A DNA stretch of 17,343 bases from Acidimicrobiaceae bacterium (GCA_003453695.1 DMNK01000009.1:15621-32963); one strand, 5' to 3'. Shown: positions 1-8,519, counted from the stretch's first letter. Numbers and translations: made by a program. Notes: generated from the letters alone by a model not told the origin.

Positions 1-1763
1 CCGGCGTGCATGTTCCACTGGGTGTAGATGCCGTCGAGCGGCGGGATGGGGTGTACCCGCAGGTTGTACTCGTGGTCGATCGAATAGGCGTAGAAGATGT
101 CGGTGCGGGTCACGTTGGTCCCGGAATCCGAGCCCCAGGTGACGCGGATGTCGCGCACCGGGCCGACCTTCACCCCCATGGTGATGGACGAGCCGTTCCA
201 GTTCACCTGCTCGTCCTCGTAGCCGCAGCACGGGGTGTCCCCGCCCGGCGCCTGCTGGAAGGCCCGTCCCTTGAAGCGGTCGACCAGGCTGGTGCCGTAG
301 CCGCCCCTGGTGAGCCCGGAATCGTCGCGGGACACCGACAGGCCGTCCATGATCCAACGCCCTGCCAGCGGCGCGCTCACCACCTGGCCGTCGACCGTGG
401 TCTGCGGCGACGGGTCGCCATAGCTGAACTCGTAACGCGGGGTCCTGACCTCGGCGATGTCGAGGGTGCGGCGCTGGACATAGGTCGCTTTGTCGAGCTC
501 CCAGGCGCCGCTCGAGTCGCTGAAGCCCTGGCCCGCCACAGGCACCACCGCCGGGGTGGCGCTCAGGCTGTCGGGGGGCCGGACCAGGTTGCACACCGGC
601 CCCACCGGGGCGTTGCCGTAGTTGCTGTAGTTGCTCTGCGAGAAGGCGTACATGTCGGCCACGGGTACCGACCCGACGCCGTAGGCGTTGGTGCCGTCAT
701 AGGGCTGGTAACCGTGGGAGAACGGATCGAACGCCTGGTAACGGACATAGGGAGAGTCGCCGGCGGTGTACCTGGGGAGCACGGTCGGGGCGGTGACGCT
801 GATGCCGCTCACCTGGTAGGTCGTCATGGACGATTCCATGACGTAGACGTAGCGGACGACCCCCGTGTGGGGGTCGAACAGGCGGACCTGGTTGGCAGAC
901 ACGATGCCCTGAGGCAAGGCGGCCGAGGCGGGCGCCGCCGCCCCCGCGTCCCGGGCCATGAAGGACAGTTGGTCGGTGTCGATGAGGAACCGGTTCGGGT
1001 CGGCCGTCGTGTCGGGCTGCCCGGCCGGTGGCTGCGCCAGGCACACGCCCGTGGGATTGGAAGGGTCGAACGGGGCATTCGACGTGAAGAGGAAGGGCTC
1101 GTAGTCGAAGGTGTAGGTGAGCATCTGGTCGGCACCGGAGTAGAAGGCGAATCCAGACGCGTTGTTCGTCAGGTAGTGCTGCCACATGGTGTCGACCTGA
1201 AAGGGGATCTGGACGAAGCTCGACGTCTTCGGATCCCAGCGGTAACCGAGCAGGCTCTGGGCGGGAACGCCCTTCAACACCGTGCGCACCGGCGAGTTGC
1301 TTCCCTGGAAGCAGCTGTGGTCGCCGTGCTCGGCGTCGACTTGGCCGTTGACGTCGGGCCGTGGGTCGCTCTGGTAGCAGTCGCTCTGCAGCCCGAGAGG
1401 CGACAGGATCGTCCCCTGGCTGTTGTACACGTCGTAGTCCGTGGGGGTCTGCGGCGGCCGGGCGGTGGCCTCGGGCCCGGACGTCCAGCCCGGGAAGGCG
1501 CTGCCCTCGAGCACCACCGGTTCGCTGTTGAAGGCGGCCACCTTGACCGCGCCGCCGGTCCCGCTGGCGTGCGCCACCGGCCCACCGCTGACCGCTGTCG
1601 TCGCCTTGGCGGTGCCGGACCGGGGTTGGGCGAGGGCAACGGGTACGCCCGAGGCCACGACGACCGCCGCCACCACGACAGCGATGCCCGCCTGCCCGAT
1701 GCGCCATGTGCGCGCGCCCGGCCCGCTCGACGTCCGCTCCCGCCGTGGCGACCCTTTGGTCAG
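1..1763 (-). CDS. Exported protein of unknown function, C-terminus cut by window edge
   Basis: The minus frame is open from 1763 to the window edge, giving 587 complete codons with no stop. No ATG, GTG or TTG precedes the hydrophobic segment in this frame. The best start is CTG at 1763-1761, which overlaps the TGA of the upstream gene (CTGA). A GGGAGGG ribosome site at 1775-1769 lies about six bases before it. This start gives a signal peptide: arginines at residues 7, 8, 10, 18 and 21, a hydrophobic core at about 25-40, and an ALAQ cleavage-like site near 43-46. The mature part is rich in Tyr, Asp, Pro and Thr, with scattered Cys. It holds QIPFQVD followed later by DTDQLSFMARDAG, an acidic patch before a hydrophobic strand. 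I do not recognise a named domain or a catalytic motif. It is the last visible gene of the secreted-protein operon and is probably extracellular. Confidence 0.82.
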   Translation of the reverse strand, partial: MTKGSPRRERTSSGPGARTWRIGQAGIAVVVAAVVVASGVPVALAQPRSGTAKATTAVSGGPVAHASGTGGAVKVAAFNSEPVVLEGSAFPGWTSGPEATARPPQTPTDYDVYNSQGTILSPLGLQSDCYQSDPRPDVNGQVDAEHGDHSCFQGSNSPVRTVLKGVPAQSLLGYRWDPKTSSFVQIPFQVDTMWQHYLTNNASGFAFYSGADQMLTYTFDYEPFLFTSNAPFDPSNPTGVCLAQPPAGQPDTTADPNRFLIDTDQLSFMARDAGAAAPASAALPQGIVSANQVRLFDPHTGVVRYVYVMESSMTTYQVSGISVTAPTVLPRYTAGDSPYVRYQAFDPFSHGYQPYDGTNAYGVGSVPVADMYAFSQSNYSNYGNAPVGPVCNLVRPPDSLSATPAVVPVAGQGFSDSSGAWELDKATYVQRRTLDIAEVRTPRYEFSYGDPSPQTTVDGQVVSAPLAGRWIMDGLSVSRDDSGLTRGGYGTSLVDRFKGRAFQQAPGGDTPCCGYEDEQVNWNGSSITMGVKVGPVRDIRVTWGSDSGTNVTRTDIFYAYSIDHEYNLRVHPIPPLDGIYTQWNMHA

Positions 1764-4258
1764 GACAGCCCTCCCAGATCGTCGGCTCCCGACAAGACGT
1801 CGACGAGGAGTGGTGCTCCGTTCAGGATCACGCCCCGGGTGGCGGTGGAGTAGGGGTAGGCCGGGTTGCCGGCCGTGGCCGGCGTGCCGGTGTCCGCAGT
1901 GGCGAAGTAGGTGGCCCAGGAGCTCGCTCCGCCGGCGCCCACCGGGATGGTGATGGCCGAAGCGCCCTGTACCACCTCCACGCCCACCGCTCCGGTGAAC
2001 CCGGTGCAACCGGTGACCCACGAGCCCGCCGCGTCGCCGGCTGTGACGGCGGCAGCGGGGAACGGGCTGTCACAGCGGTGCCCGGCCGAGTCGACGTAGA
2101 GCCCGGGAAGGACGCGGTCGCCCGTGCCGTCGGCCGACAGCAGGCGGCTGAGCGCAGTGGTGACCGACAGGCCTGCGTAAGGGCCCACGCTCTCGGAATC
2201 GTCGGGATGCCCGTGGCCGAAGCGGTCCACGCCGTTCTGACCGGCGGTGGTGGTGTCCTCGTACACGTTCCACGGGGACTCGAGCGTCTCCGACACCGAG
2301 CCCACGAAGTTCCCGGGCGGGAAGAGGTAGCCGATCATGTCTTCGCCCAGGCCGGCCAGGAACCGATACGGCGTGGTCATCTCGGCGCTCACCATGGGGG
2401 TGTCGGGGAGCTCGCTGCCGCAGGTGTAGTCGGCCTTCGAGGGATCGGTCGGCGCCGCCGGGCTGGGCCGGTAACAGTTGGTGGGGAACGGCATCTGGGC
2501 GTCGTCCACAGATCCACCCACCTCGGTGAACGGGAAGACCTCGCCGGGCGAGTAGGCGATCTGGATCGGGCCCAGGCTGAGCACCCCCACCTCGGTCTCC
2601 AGGTAGAGCGGGATCGTGGGCGGGTGCATCGTCCCCGGCGTGGTTCCCGCTGTGGGCCCGGTCACGGTGCCCCCCAGGCTGGCCCCCACCGTGCAGTTGG
2701 GATCGGCGTACGCGGGGCGGCCCGGGAAGAGCCCGGCCCCGAAGGCGGCGGCGAACTGTTCGTTCTCGAGCTCCACGCACATCCATGAGGTCTGGGGGTC
2801 CACGGACGCCGGGCTGACCGTTGTCACCGACGCGCCGGCCAGAGCGGATGCCGCCTGGGTGGCGACACTGGCTGCGTAGACGTCCTGGAAGTCGAGGGCG
2901 TCGGTGATGGGTGCCAGGCGGGCTCCGCTTGCGGAGAGGGGTTCGGGATACACACTGGAGCAGCCGTTGGTGGGATTGCCCGGGACGCCGTGAATGGCCC
3001 CGGGAACTCCGGGGACCTGGGGCAGCAGCGTCGGATCGGGCAGGCCGCTCGTGTTCTCGTAGACGCCGCTCGTGGGCTGGAGCTGGGTGCCGGCTCTGTC
3101 GAGGGGTGGGTACACCGCCGGGGTCTCGACGCTCCCCACCAGGCCGGCCAGCTCCATCCCCACCCCGCCGTAGTGCTGCTCGAGGTCCTCGGTCATGACA
3201 CCGGTCCAGTCCCCACTGAGCATGCGGGTGTAGGCCGGATTCCCCGAGAAGCCGAGGGTCTCGTCGTGGGTTCCCACGTTCACGAGGGTGAAGATGACCT
3301 TGCCAGTGGCGGTGTCGACGCCCTGCATCACCGGCATGAGGGCGGTGTCCACGTACGGGTACGAGGACCAGCAGGACTGGGCGTTGGACGGCATGCGGGC
3401 TGTGACCACCTTCAAGACGGCCGGCGCCACTTGGCGGTCGGCCGTCACGATGGCCGCGACCGCCTTGTGCACCAGGTAGTCCATGTAGAAGTTGTCCACC
3501 CCGGAGGCCACCGAGGTGGGGAGTGCGCCGTTGGCCTGGTTCACGGGGGCGGGTTCATGGGACAGGTCCGGGCCCCACAGCCCGATGGGGTCAGGAGCCG
3601 ATTCGTCATGGGTCGACGAGAAGAAGATGTCGTTCGGGGCGATGTCGGGGTCGACCTTGGCCACCTCGTCCCTGATCTGCTGAAAGGTGCTGTCGAAGGC
3701 GCCGATGGAGTCGACGCTCACCACCGCCACCCGGGCGCCGCCCACGTCGAAGACCACGGCGTGGACGCCGACCGGATCCGGCGACGCCGTCTGCCCGGTG
3801 ACCGGATCGGTGAGGTCGAGGCCGCCGTTGGTGGCCGGGTCGGCCGAGGTCTCGGGCCAGCGGTTGGAGCCCGAACCGCCGGCGATGTACGGCGCCTCGT
3901 AGCGTCCCGAACCGTCGGCGTCGCAGTACGGGTCGCCCGGGACGTACTGGCCGGCACCGAAGAGGTCGCGGTAGGGCTCGGTGAAGGCGAAGAGGCGCCT
4001 GCCCGGCCACAGCTGGGCGATTTGTGCCTCGGACGTGCCGCACACGGGGACGAACTCGGCCTTGTCGAGTGCTTGGCCCTCGGCAGTGGCGAGGGCGGGG
4101 GGAGTGGCATCGGCGTCGGCCGCGCCTGTTTGGAAGCCGCCGGCCGAGTCGGTCAGCTGGGTGGTGCCGGCCGAGAGCGCGGGGAGCACGAGGCACACCA
4201 ACCCCGCGGCCGCCAGCGCGGGCAGACGGATCCGGACCCGCCCGAACCTCCGGTGCAC
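1760..4258 (-). CDS. Exported neutral/alkaline ceramidase-like hydrolase
   Basis: This gene encodes 832 residues from a GTG at 4258, with AAAGG at 4273-4269 about ten bases upstream. A signal peptide covers about residues 1-30 (basic start, core PALAAAGLVCLVLPAL). The body follows the layout of the neutral ceramidase family. A strand pair (HAVVFDVGGARVAVVSVDSIG, broken at about 166-186) leads to SSTHDESAPDPIGLWG at about 214-229, where the family usually has THTHSGP. A second site, NVGTHDETLG at about 327-336, precedes a Ser/Gly loop (LSGDWTG). Near the C-terminus, SPGEVFPF and the segment around GEDMIGYLFPPGNF match the distal part of the family. Known members cleave N-acylated lipids such as ceramide using zinc. 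H217 and H331 are candidate zinc ligands here. The substrate is unproven, and the THDES variant may mean another amide or ester. The gene lies 7 bp after the subtilase gene, in the same operon. Confidence 0.78.
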   Translation of the reverse strand: MHRRFGRVRIRLPALAAAGLVCLVLPALSAGTTQLTDSAGGFQTGAADADATPPALATAEGQALDKAEFVPVCGTSEAQIAQLWPGRRLFAFTEPYRDLFGAGQYVPGDPYCDADGSGRYEAPYIAGGSGSNRWPETSADPATNGGLDLTDPVTGQTASPDPVGVHAVVFDVGGARVAVVSVDSIGAFDSTFQQIRDEVAKVDPDIAPNDIFFSSTHDESAPDPIGLWGPDLSHEPAPVNQANGALPTSVASGVDNFYMDYLVHKAVAAIVTADRQVAPAVLKVVTARMPSNAQSCWSSYPYVDTALMPVMQGVDTATGKVIFTLVNVGTHDETLGFSGNPAYTRMLSGDWTGVMTEDLEQHYGGVGMELAGLVGSVETPAVYPPLDRAGTQLQPTSGVYENTSGLPDPTLLPQVPGVPGAIHGVPGNPTNGCSSVYPEPLSASGARLAPITDALDFQDVYAASVATQAASALAGASVTTVSPASVDPQTSWMCVELENEQFAAAFGAGLFPGRPAYADPNCTVGASLGGTVTGPTAGTTPGTMHPPTIPLYLETEVGVLSLGPIQIAYSPGEVFPFTEVGGSVDDAQMPFPTNCYRPSPAAPTDPSKADYTCGSELPDTPMVSAEMTTPYRFLAGLGEDMIGYLFPPGNFVGSVSETLESPWNVYEDTTTAGQNGVDRFGHGHPDDSESVGPYAGLSVTTALSRLLSADGTGDRVLPGLYVDSAGHRCDSPFPAAAVTAGDAAGSWVTGCTGFTGAVGVEVVQGASAITIPVGAGGASSWATYFATADTGTPATAGNPAYPYSTATRGVILNGAPLLVDVLSGADDLGGLS
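1769..1775 (-). promoter_or_regulatory. Strong ribosome binding site that selects a CTG start
   Basis: Minus-strand GGGAGGG lies inside the last codons of the ceramidase-like gene. Its GGAGG core is six bases from CTG at 1763, the only plausible initiator ahead of the signal peptide of the next gene. The overlap with the upstream stop suggests translational coupling. The site is seen directly; its use with CTG is inferred. Confidence 0.55.
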
Positions 4259-4265
4259 GCCAGCG

Positions 4266-7200
4266 CTACCTTTCGCCCGCAGCGTCGACGCCGGTGAGCG
4301 GGTTCAACAGGCCGCTCGCCGGGGCGGCGCTCGGCGCGTCGTCCAGGTTGCTCGTGTTCTGGAGGTCGTGGTGCTGGCGGGGCCACGGTCCGCTCGACGC
4401 CGTGGACGGTGTGGGCGTCGACCACACGAACAGGTCTCCGTCACGGCTGCCCGCCACCACCACCTGGTCGGGCAGCGTTCCCCAGGTGCCGAAGGAAGGA
4501 CTGTTCACGATCCAGTCTCCGGTGAACTTCGGGAATCCGGGTGCCTCCTGGCCGGCGGCGTTGATGGCCCGCACGTCGGCGTTGGCGCTTCCCTCGACGA
4601 CGTAGGGGCCGGCCGAGGCGCCACCGACGTCGGCGACGATGGGTTGGTCGAAGAACTGCAGGTCGTTCATCACCTGCGGGAAGGCCGCTTGCATGGTTCC
4701 GGTCTGCGGGCTCCAGGCGTCGAGCTGGTTGTCGTTGCCGTACTGCTGGGCCGGCAGCGCCGCGTCGAGCGCCTTACCCAACGACGAGGCCGGGGCCACG
4801 AAGCTCGTCCCCGGAGCCAGAGGGCCCAAAGGGGCGAAGACGGGCATGCCCAGCGCCGGGATGCTGGGCAGGTCGTGCGAGTTGGACAGGGCGCCTGGCG
4901 CCGTCATGGACAGGGTGATCGGCTCGCCGTCGGGGCCGGTGCCCAGATACGACTGTCCCGAAGGTGTGTAGATGTAGGCGGGGCCGACCGACGTCATGTC
5001 GCCGATGTCCAGCTGGCCCTTGCCCGACAGGTCGGCCAGGGCCGGGCTTGCCGTGGTGCCGTCGGCCACGTCGGGGAGCAGTCCGGCGTCGAGGTCGACC
5101 ATCGGTGCCGGCCAGCCAGGGAGGATGGCGCAGGCGTCGGGCTGGGCCGAGCCCCGGGCACAGCCGCCCGTCGATCCCGCCGGCGCGCTGTCGGTGCCGG
5201 TGGGCGCCAGGGCGTAGAGCTGGCTGTTGGCCGGGTTGAGCAGACCCGACCCGCCGGCCAGGGCGTCGAGGCCGTAGTTCACGGCGTTCACCACGCTGAT
5301 GGCGCAGTTGGGCTCGCCGGCGACGAGGGCGAGCCCGGCTCCCGGGACGGTGGCGGGGTTGCAGCCGTACTCCTCGTCGGTGCCGAGCACCAGGTCGGGT
5401 GGCCCGCTGCCGCCGTCCAGTCGTCCGACAGCCGGGGTGTCGAGGATCATCGACCCCATCTGCACGTTGACCCCGGGCTTGAAGGTGATGTGGTTCGACG
5501 CGGGGTCGACGCCGCCCACGACGGAAGGGTCGACCACCAGAACCGGATACCCGGGCACCGTCTGGCCGGTCGGCGTCCAGGCGTAGACGTGGCGGTCCAG
5601 CGACGACACCACCACGTCGAGCTGGCCGTTGCCGGACAGGTCGGCCAGTGCCGGGGCGCCGAGGATCCCGGGCAACAGCCGGTTGTTGGGATCTCTGGGG
5701 TCGGCGGCGTAGTTCTGGCCGGCCGATGTGCTGGCGAAGGGGGCTGGGTCCTGCGAGAAGGAGGGGTCGGTCCGCACCGGGAAGCCGGGAAGCAATGTGC
5801 CATCCGCACTCCAGGCGTACACGTACCCGCAGATGTCGCTGGCCACCACGTCGGGGCCGCTGCCGTTCAGGTCGCCCACGGCCACGCCCCCCACGATCGA
5901 GCAGTGCGGCACGGCGGTGACGGCGCCGCTCGTGTAGGCAGCCTCGTTGGCGGAGATCTCCGACTGTCCGGGCAACTCGTTGGTCGTGACCGGCCACCCC
6001 TTCAGCTCCTGGAGCGTGGTCTGTCCGTGGGAGGTGGAGGGCACATAGGCGTGGACAGTGCCGTCGGCGGTGGGGACGACGAGCGCGTTCCCACCCTTGG
6101 CGATGGGGGCCAGCGTGGGAGCGGCATCGACGGAGCCGCCGAAGCCGGTTGCCAACTCGGTGACCGGGTTGGTCCCCGGCCCTTGGGCGGGCTGCACGGC
6201 CGCAGCGGTGAGGAGCGTGGGGTCGTGCTGCAGGTACTCGGTGCGGCGGTCCATGCCCACCAGGCCGTGGGCGTCGGTCACCACCAATCGCAGCGTGAAG
6301 GCCGGGGCGTCGGGTTGCGGCGTGCCCCCGGGGCCGATGCCGTTGTCCGACGACGGGAGCCGGCTGGCGATCTGCTTCAGGAGCGAGGGGGCGAGGGTGA
6401 CGGTCTGCGAAAGGGGCGCCGCTCCCGGGCCGCCGGTACCGGAACCGCCGGTCACGTCGTACCAGTCGTCGTTGCCCGGCTGGGTTCCGACCCCGTACTG
6501 GAGCTCCCAGGTGTAGGGGAGACCCGGGGTCCGCACGGCGGCGCCGAACAGCGGGACCTCGACCGACTGGCGGGCCGGGTCGTAGGTCTGGAACCACTGC
6601 ATCTCGCCGAAGGACGCCTCGGGAGGGACCTTCCCCTGGGCCATCCACGAGAGGATGGTGGCGGCGTCGATGCGCCCGTAGCCGGTGTACATGTCGTAGC
6701 CGGGCTGGCTTGGGTATCTGGTCGTGAGGTACGGGAAGACCACCGCGTTGTTGTCAGGTGGCTCGGGCAATGTGGTGGATGCATCGGCGGCTGTCGGGAC
6801 GACGGGCGTGTGGAAGTCGACCGGGTCTGCCGACATCTCGATGAGCTCGCGCACCTCGGTGCTCGACAGCCCCACCGGCTGTCCCGAGACCGTCCGCAGA
6901 TTCGGATAGGCCGTGAGGGCTCCGCTCGCAACCAGGTTCTTGGATTCCGACTGGATGAGCCCGGTGATGCCGCCCGTCTTGCCCGTCGCCTCGGACGAAC
7001 AGCTGGCGCTCTCCACCGTCACCGCCACGTTGGCCCCGTAATTGGTGCAGCCGTTCAGGTACAGGTAGCTGGGCGGGTTGTACAGCGACGTCGAGCCTTG
7101 GGTGAGGCCCTGGGTGCTGCTGTTCACGACGATGGTCCCGGGAAGGTCACCAGGTTCGTTGTGGTGCTCGGCCTCCTCGTCGGCGGCGCTGGAGATCACC

Positions 7201-8417
7201 GGCACGCCATGGGAATTGGCATAGGCGATGGCCTGGGCGGCGGTGGTGGTGATGTCGATGGTTCCGAGCGCCTCCTGCAGCACACTGGCTCCGCTGTCCA
7301 CGGCGAACAGCACCCCCTGGGCGAAGGCGTTGCCCTCGGCGATGAAGCTCTCGCCCACCCGGATGGGAAGCACCGTGCAGTCCGGGCACGCCCCCACCTC
7401 GCCGACCGAGTCGGCTGCGGCAGTGGCGTCCTCGGCCTCGCCGGTGCCGTGCCCGTACAACACGTCGTCGTAGGGGTCGTTGGTGTCGTCGACGAAGTTC
7501 CATCCGGCGATGGCCTCGGTGAAGCCGGCCGGCCGTTGCCCGGGATACGGCGGTTGCTCGGAGGCGGTGGCGCCACTGCCGGCGACGGGGTAGTACCACG
7601 GCGAGGCGGAGTTGCCAAAGGTGCGGATGAGGTCTTCGGGGCTCATGAACTTCCCGCAGAAGAGCCCGCCGTAGTCCGACGACGTGTAACCCGTCACCCT
7701 GGGGTCACTGGCGTACTGGGCCACATTGACGACGCCCGAGCCGTCGAGGTCGTAGGGATCGCTGTCGGCGAAGCTCTGCCCGGCCGCCTCCAGCTGGGGC
7801 TTGGTCAGGCCCTGGGCGTTCTCCGGGTAGGGGAGCGCCCCCTCGTTCAGGTGGACCTTGTCCACTACCGGCGTGTCACACCATTCGATGCCGGAGTCGG
7901 TGATGGCGATGACGGTGTCAGGTCTCCCCGTCGTCGTCTCCCAGGCCGTGTCGACCGAGTTGCCCTTCACCCCGCACAGCTCCTGGGGATTCTCGGACAC
8001 CTGGGCGCTGGTCGAGCGTGCGCTGGTGAGCTTCCAGTCGCCTCCGCCATTGGCCCAGTTGGCGGGCCGCTCGGGACGGCCCCCGACCGGTGCCGTGTGC
8101 AGATAGGCGGCGTAGTCCTCGGGAGCGACCCCGGCGGGAACGGGCGGCCACGGGACGCTGCCGGTGGCGCTCTGCGCGGCGCCGTCGTTGGCGGTGTTGG
8201 GGTCGCCGTTGGAGGCGGGACACCCAGCGGGTCGGGAGGTGTCGGCCGGCACCGGTGGCGCCGGCGAGGTGGATGCCGCCGTCACGGTGGAGTCGGTTAC
8301 CGCCGTCGCTGTGTTGGAGCCCGACACCACGGCGAGCAACGCCGCCGACGCCAAGACAAGCGACAGCGAAGCCCGACCCAGATGGGCACGTCGTGCCCGC
8401 GGGCCTTGCATTGCCAT
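4266..8417 (-). CDS. Exported subtilisin-like (S8) protein with C-terminal FG-GAP/PQQ-like beta-propeller
   Basis: This gene encodes 1383 residues from ATG 8417, with GGAGG at 8428-8424 six bases upstream. A signal peptide spans about residues 1-39 (RARR, then a Leu/Ala core). The S8 domain spans about 165-590: Asp motif VIAITDSGIEW (D174), His motif YGHGTGEA (H323), LQEALGT strand at about 380-386, Ser region SCSSEATGKTGG (S475) and the usual closing motif GYGRIDAA at about 579-586. Two canonical features differ: GTS is replaced by CSS, and the oxyanion Asn position in SSAADEE is Asp (D413). A linker domain at about 600-730 follows. From about 760 to 1350, blades repeat a pattern such as APALADLSGNGQLDVVVSS then YAWTPTGQ, with Asp/Asn/Gly loops typical of FG-GAP or PQQ-type propellers; the end is GPWPRQHHDLQNT. 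It is probably extracellular. Protease activity is plausible but not assured, given the altered motifs. It is the first gene of the secreted operon. Confidence 0.85.
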   Translation of the reverse strand: MAMQGPRARRAHLGRASLSLVLASAALLAVVSGSNTATAVTDSTVTAASTSPAPPVPADTSRPAGCPASNGDPNTANDGAAQSATGSVPWPPVPAGVAPEDYAAYLHTAPVGGRPERPANWANGGGDWKLTSARSTSAQVSENPQELCGVKGNSVDTAWETTTGRPDTVIAITDSGIEWCDTPVVDKVHLNEGALPYPENAQGLTKPQLEAAGQSFADSDPYDLDGSGVVNVAQYASDPRVTGYTSSDYGGLFCGKFMSPEDLIRTFGNSASPWYYPVAGSGATASEQPPYPGQRPAGFTEAIAGWNFVDDTNDPYDDVLYGHGTGEAEDATAAADSVGEVGACPDCTVLPIRVGESFIAEGNAFAQGVLFAVDSGASVLQEALGTIDITTTAAQAIAYANSHGVPVISSAADEEAEHHNEPGDLPGTIVVNSSTQGLTQGSTSLYNPPSYLYLNGCTNYGANVAVTVESASCSSEATGKTGGITGLIQSESKNLVASGALTAYPNLRTVSGQPVGLSSTEVRELIEMSADPVDFHTPVVPTAADASTTLPEPPDNNAVVFPYLTTRYPSQPGYDMYTGYGRIDAATILSWMAQGKVPPEASFGEMQWFQTYDPARQSVEVPLFGAAVRTPGLPYTWELQYGVGTQPGNDDWYDVTGGSGTGGPGAAPLSQTVTLAPSLLKQIASRLPSSDNGIGPGGTPQPDAPAFTLRLVVTDAHGLVGMDRRTEYLQHDPTLLTAAAVQPAQGPGTNPVTELATGFGGSVDAAPTLAPIAKGGNALVVPTADGTVHAYVPSTSHGQTTLQELKGWPVTTNELPGQSEISANEAAYTSGAVTAVPHCSIVGGVAVGDLNGSGPDVVASDICGYVYAWSADGTLLPGFPVRTDPSFSQDPAPFASTSAGQNYAADPRDPNNRLLPGILGAPALADLSGNGQLDVVVSSLDRHVYAWTPTGQTVPGYPVLVVDPSVVGGVDPASNHITFKPGVNVQMGSMILDTPAVGRLDGGSGPPDLVLGTDEEYGCNPATVPGAGLALVAGEPNCAISVVNAVNYGLDALAGGSGLLNPANSQLYALAPTGTDSAPAGSTGGCARGSAQPDACAILPGWPAPMVDLDAGLLPDVADGTTASPALADLSGKGQLDIGDMTSVGPAYIYTPSGQSYLGTGPDGEPITLSMTAPGALSNSHDLPSIPALGMPVFAPLGPLAPGTSFVAPASSLGKALDAALPAQQYGNDNQLDAWSPQTGTMQAAFPQVMNDLQFFDQPIVADVGGASAGPYVVEGSANADVRAINAAGQEAPGFPKFTGDWIVNSPSFGTWGTLPDQVVVAGSRDGDLFVWSTPTPSTASSGPWPRQHHDLQNTSNLDDAPSAAPASGLLNPLTGVDAAGER

Positions 8418-8423
8418 CGACGA

Positions 8424-8428
8424 CCTCC
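8424..8428 (-). promoter_or_regulatory. Ribosome binding site of the subtilase-propeller gene
   Basis: Minus-strand GGAGG, six bases before ATG 8417. It supports this ATG over the second in-frame ATG two codons later. Confidence 0.7.
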
Positions 8429-8441
8429 GCCTGGTCGGTAT

Positions 8442-8460
8442 GCGGGCCCCAGCCGCCCGC
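8442..8460. other. Short GC hairpin in the 5' leader of the secreted operon
   Basis: GCGGGC (8442-8447) and GCCCGC (8455-8460) are perfect inverted copies separated by seven bases. If minus-strand transcription starts near 8466, the hairpin sits in the leader, just upstream of the ribosome site at 8424-8428. There is no T-tract on either strand, so it is not an intrinsic terminator. A six-base GC stem can arise by chance in DNA of this composition. Confidence 0.3.
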
Positions 8461-8472
8461 TCGCCCTCCTCG

Positions 8473-8502
8473 ACACTACCTAAGCGTCTCGATCTGTCTC
8501 AA
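8473..8502 (-). promoter_or_regulatory. Promoter of the secreted-protein operon
   Basis: On the minus strand, TTGAGA at 8502-8497 (five of six matches to the -35 consensus) is followed after 18 bases by TAGTGT at 8478-8473 (TANNNT-type -10). Transcription would start near 8466, leaving a leader of about 48 bases with a good ribosome site. It lies beside the -10 of the divergent gene, so the two promoters probably compete. Confidence 0.45.
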
Positions 8503-8513
8503 GAAGCCTGCAC

Positions 8514-8519
8514 TATCGT
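8514..8519 (+). promoter_or_regulatory. -10 box for a leaderless transcript of the dehydratase gene
   Basis: TATCGT (TANNNT type) ends seven bases before ATG 8527, so the predicted transcript start is at or next to the A of the start codon. No ribosome site is seen close to this ATG, which fits leaderless translation. No clear -35 box is visible. An in-frame GTG at 8518 overlaps the -10 and is therefore an unlikely start. Confidence 0.4.

Noticed and set aside
697..1707. Minus-strand 336-codon frame starting on ATG 1707
   Set aside because: It starts on an ATG but translates to Arg/Gly/Pro-rich sequence. The overlapping frame from CTG 1763 has the signal peptide and stays open to the window edge.
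6..1853. Plus-strand open frame of 615 codons at the left edge
   Set aside because: It is the antisense shadow of the exported minus-strand protein, which has a signal peptide and balanced composition. It has no recognisable domain and no promoter.
4774..6648. Minus-strand 624-codon frame inside the subtilase gene
   Set aside because: Arg/Pro-rich composition in the wrong frame of a gene whose own frame carries propeller repeats.
3981..8483. Plus-strand open frame of 1500 codons opposite the subtilase and ceramidase-like genes
   Set aside because: Its translation is Arg/Gly/Val/His-rich with no domain, and it mirrors two minus-strand genes with clear motifs and signal peptides. Long antisense frames are expected at this GC content.
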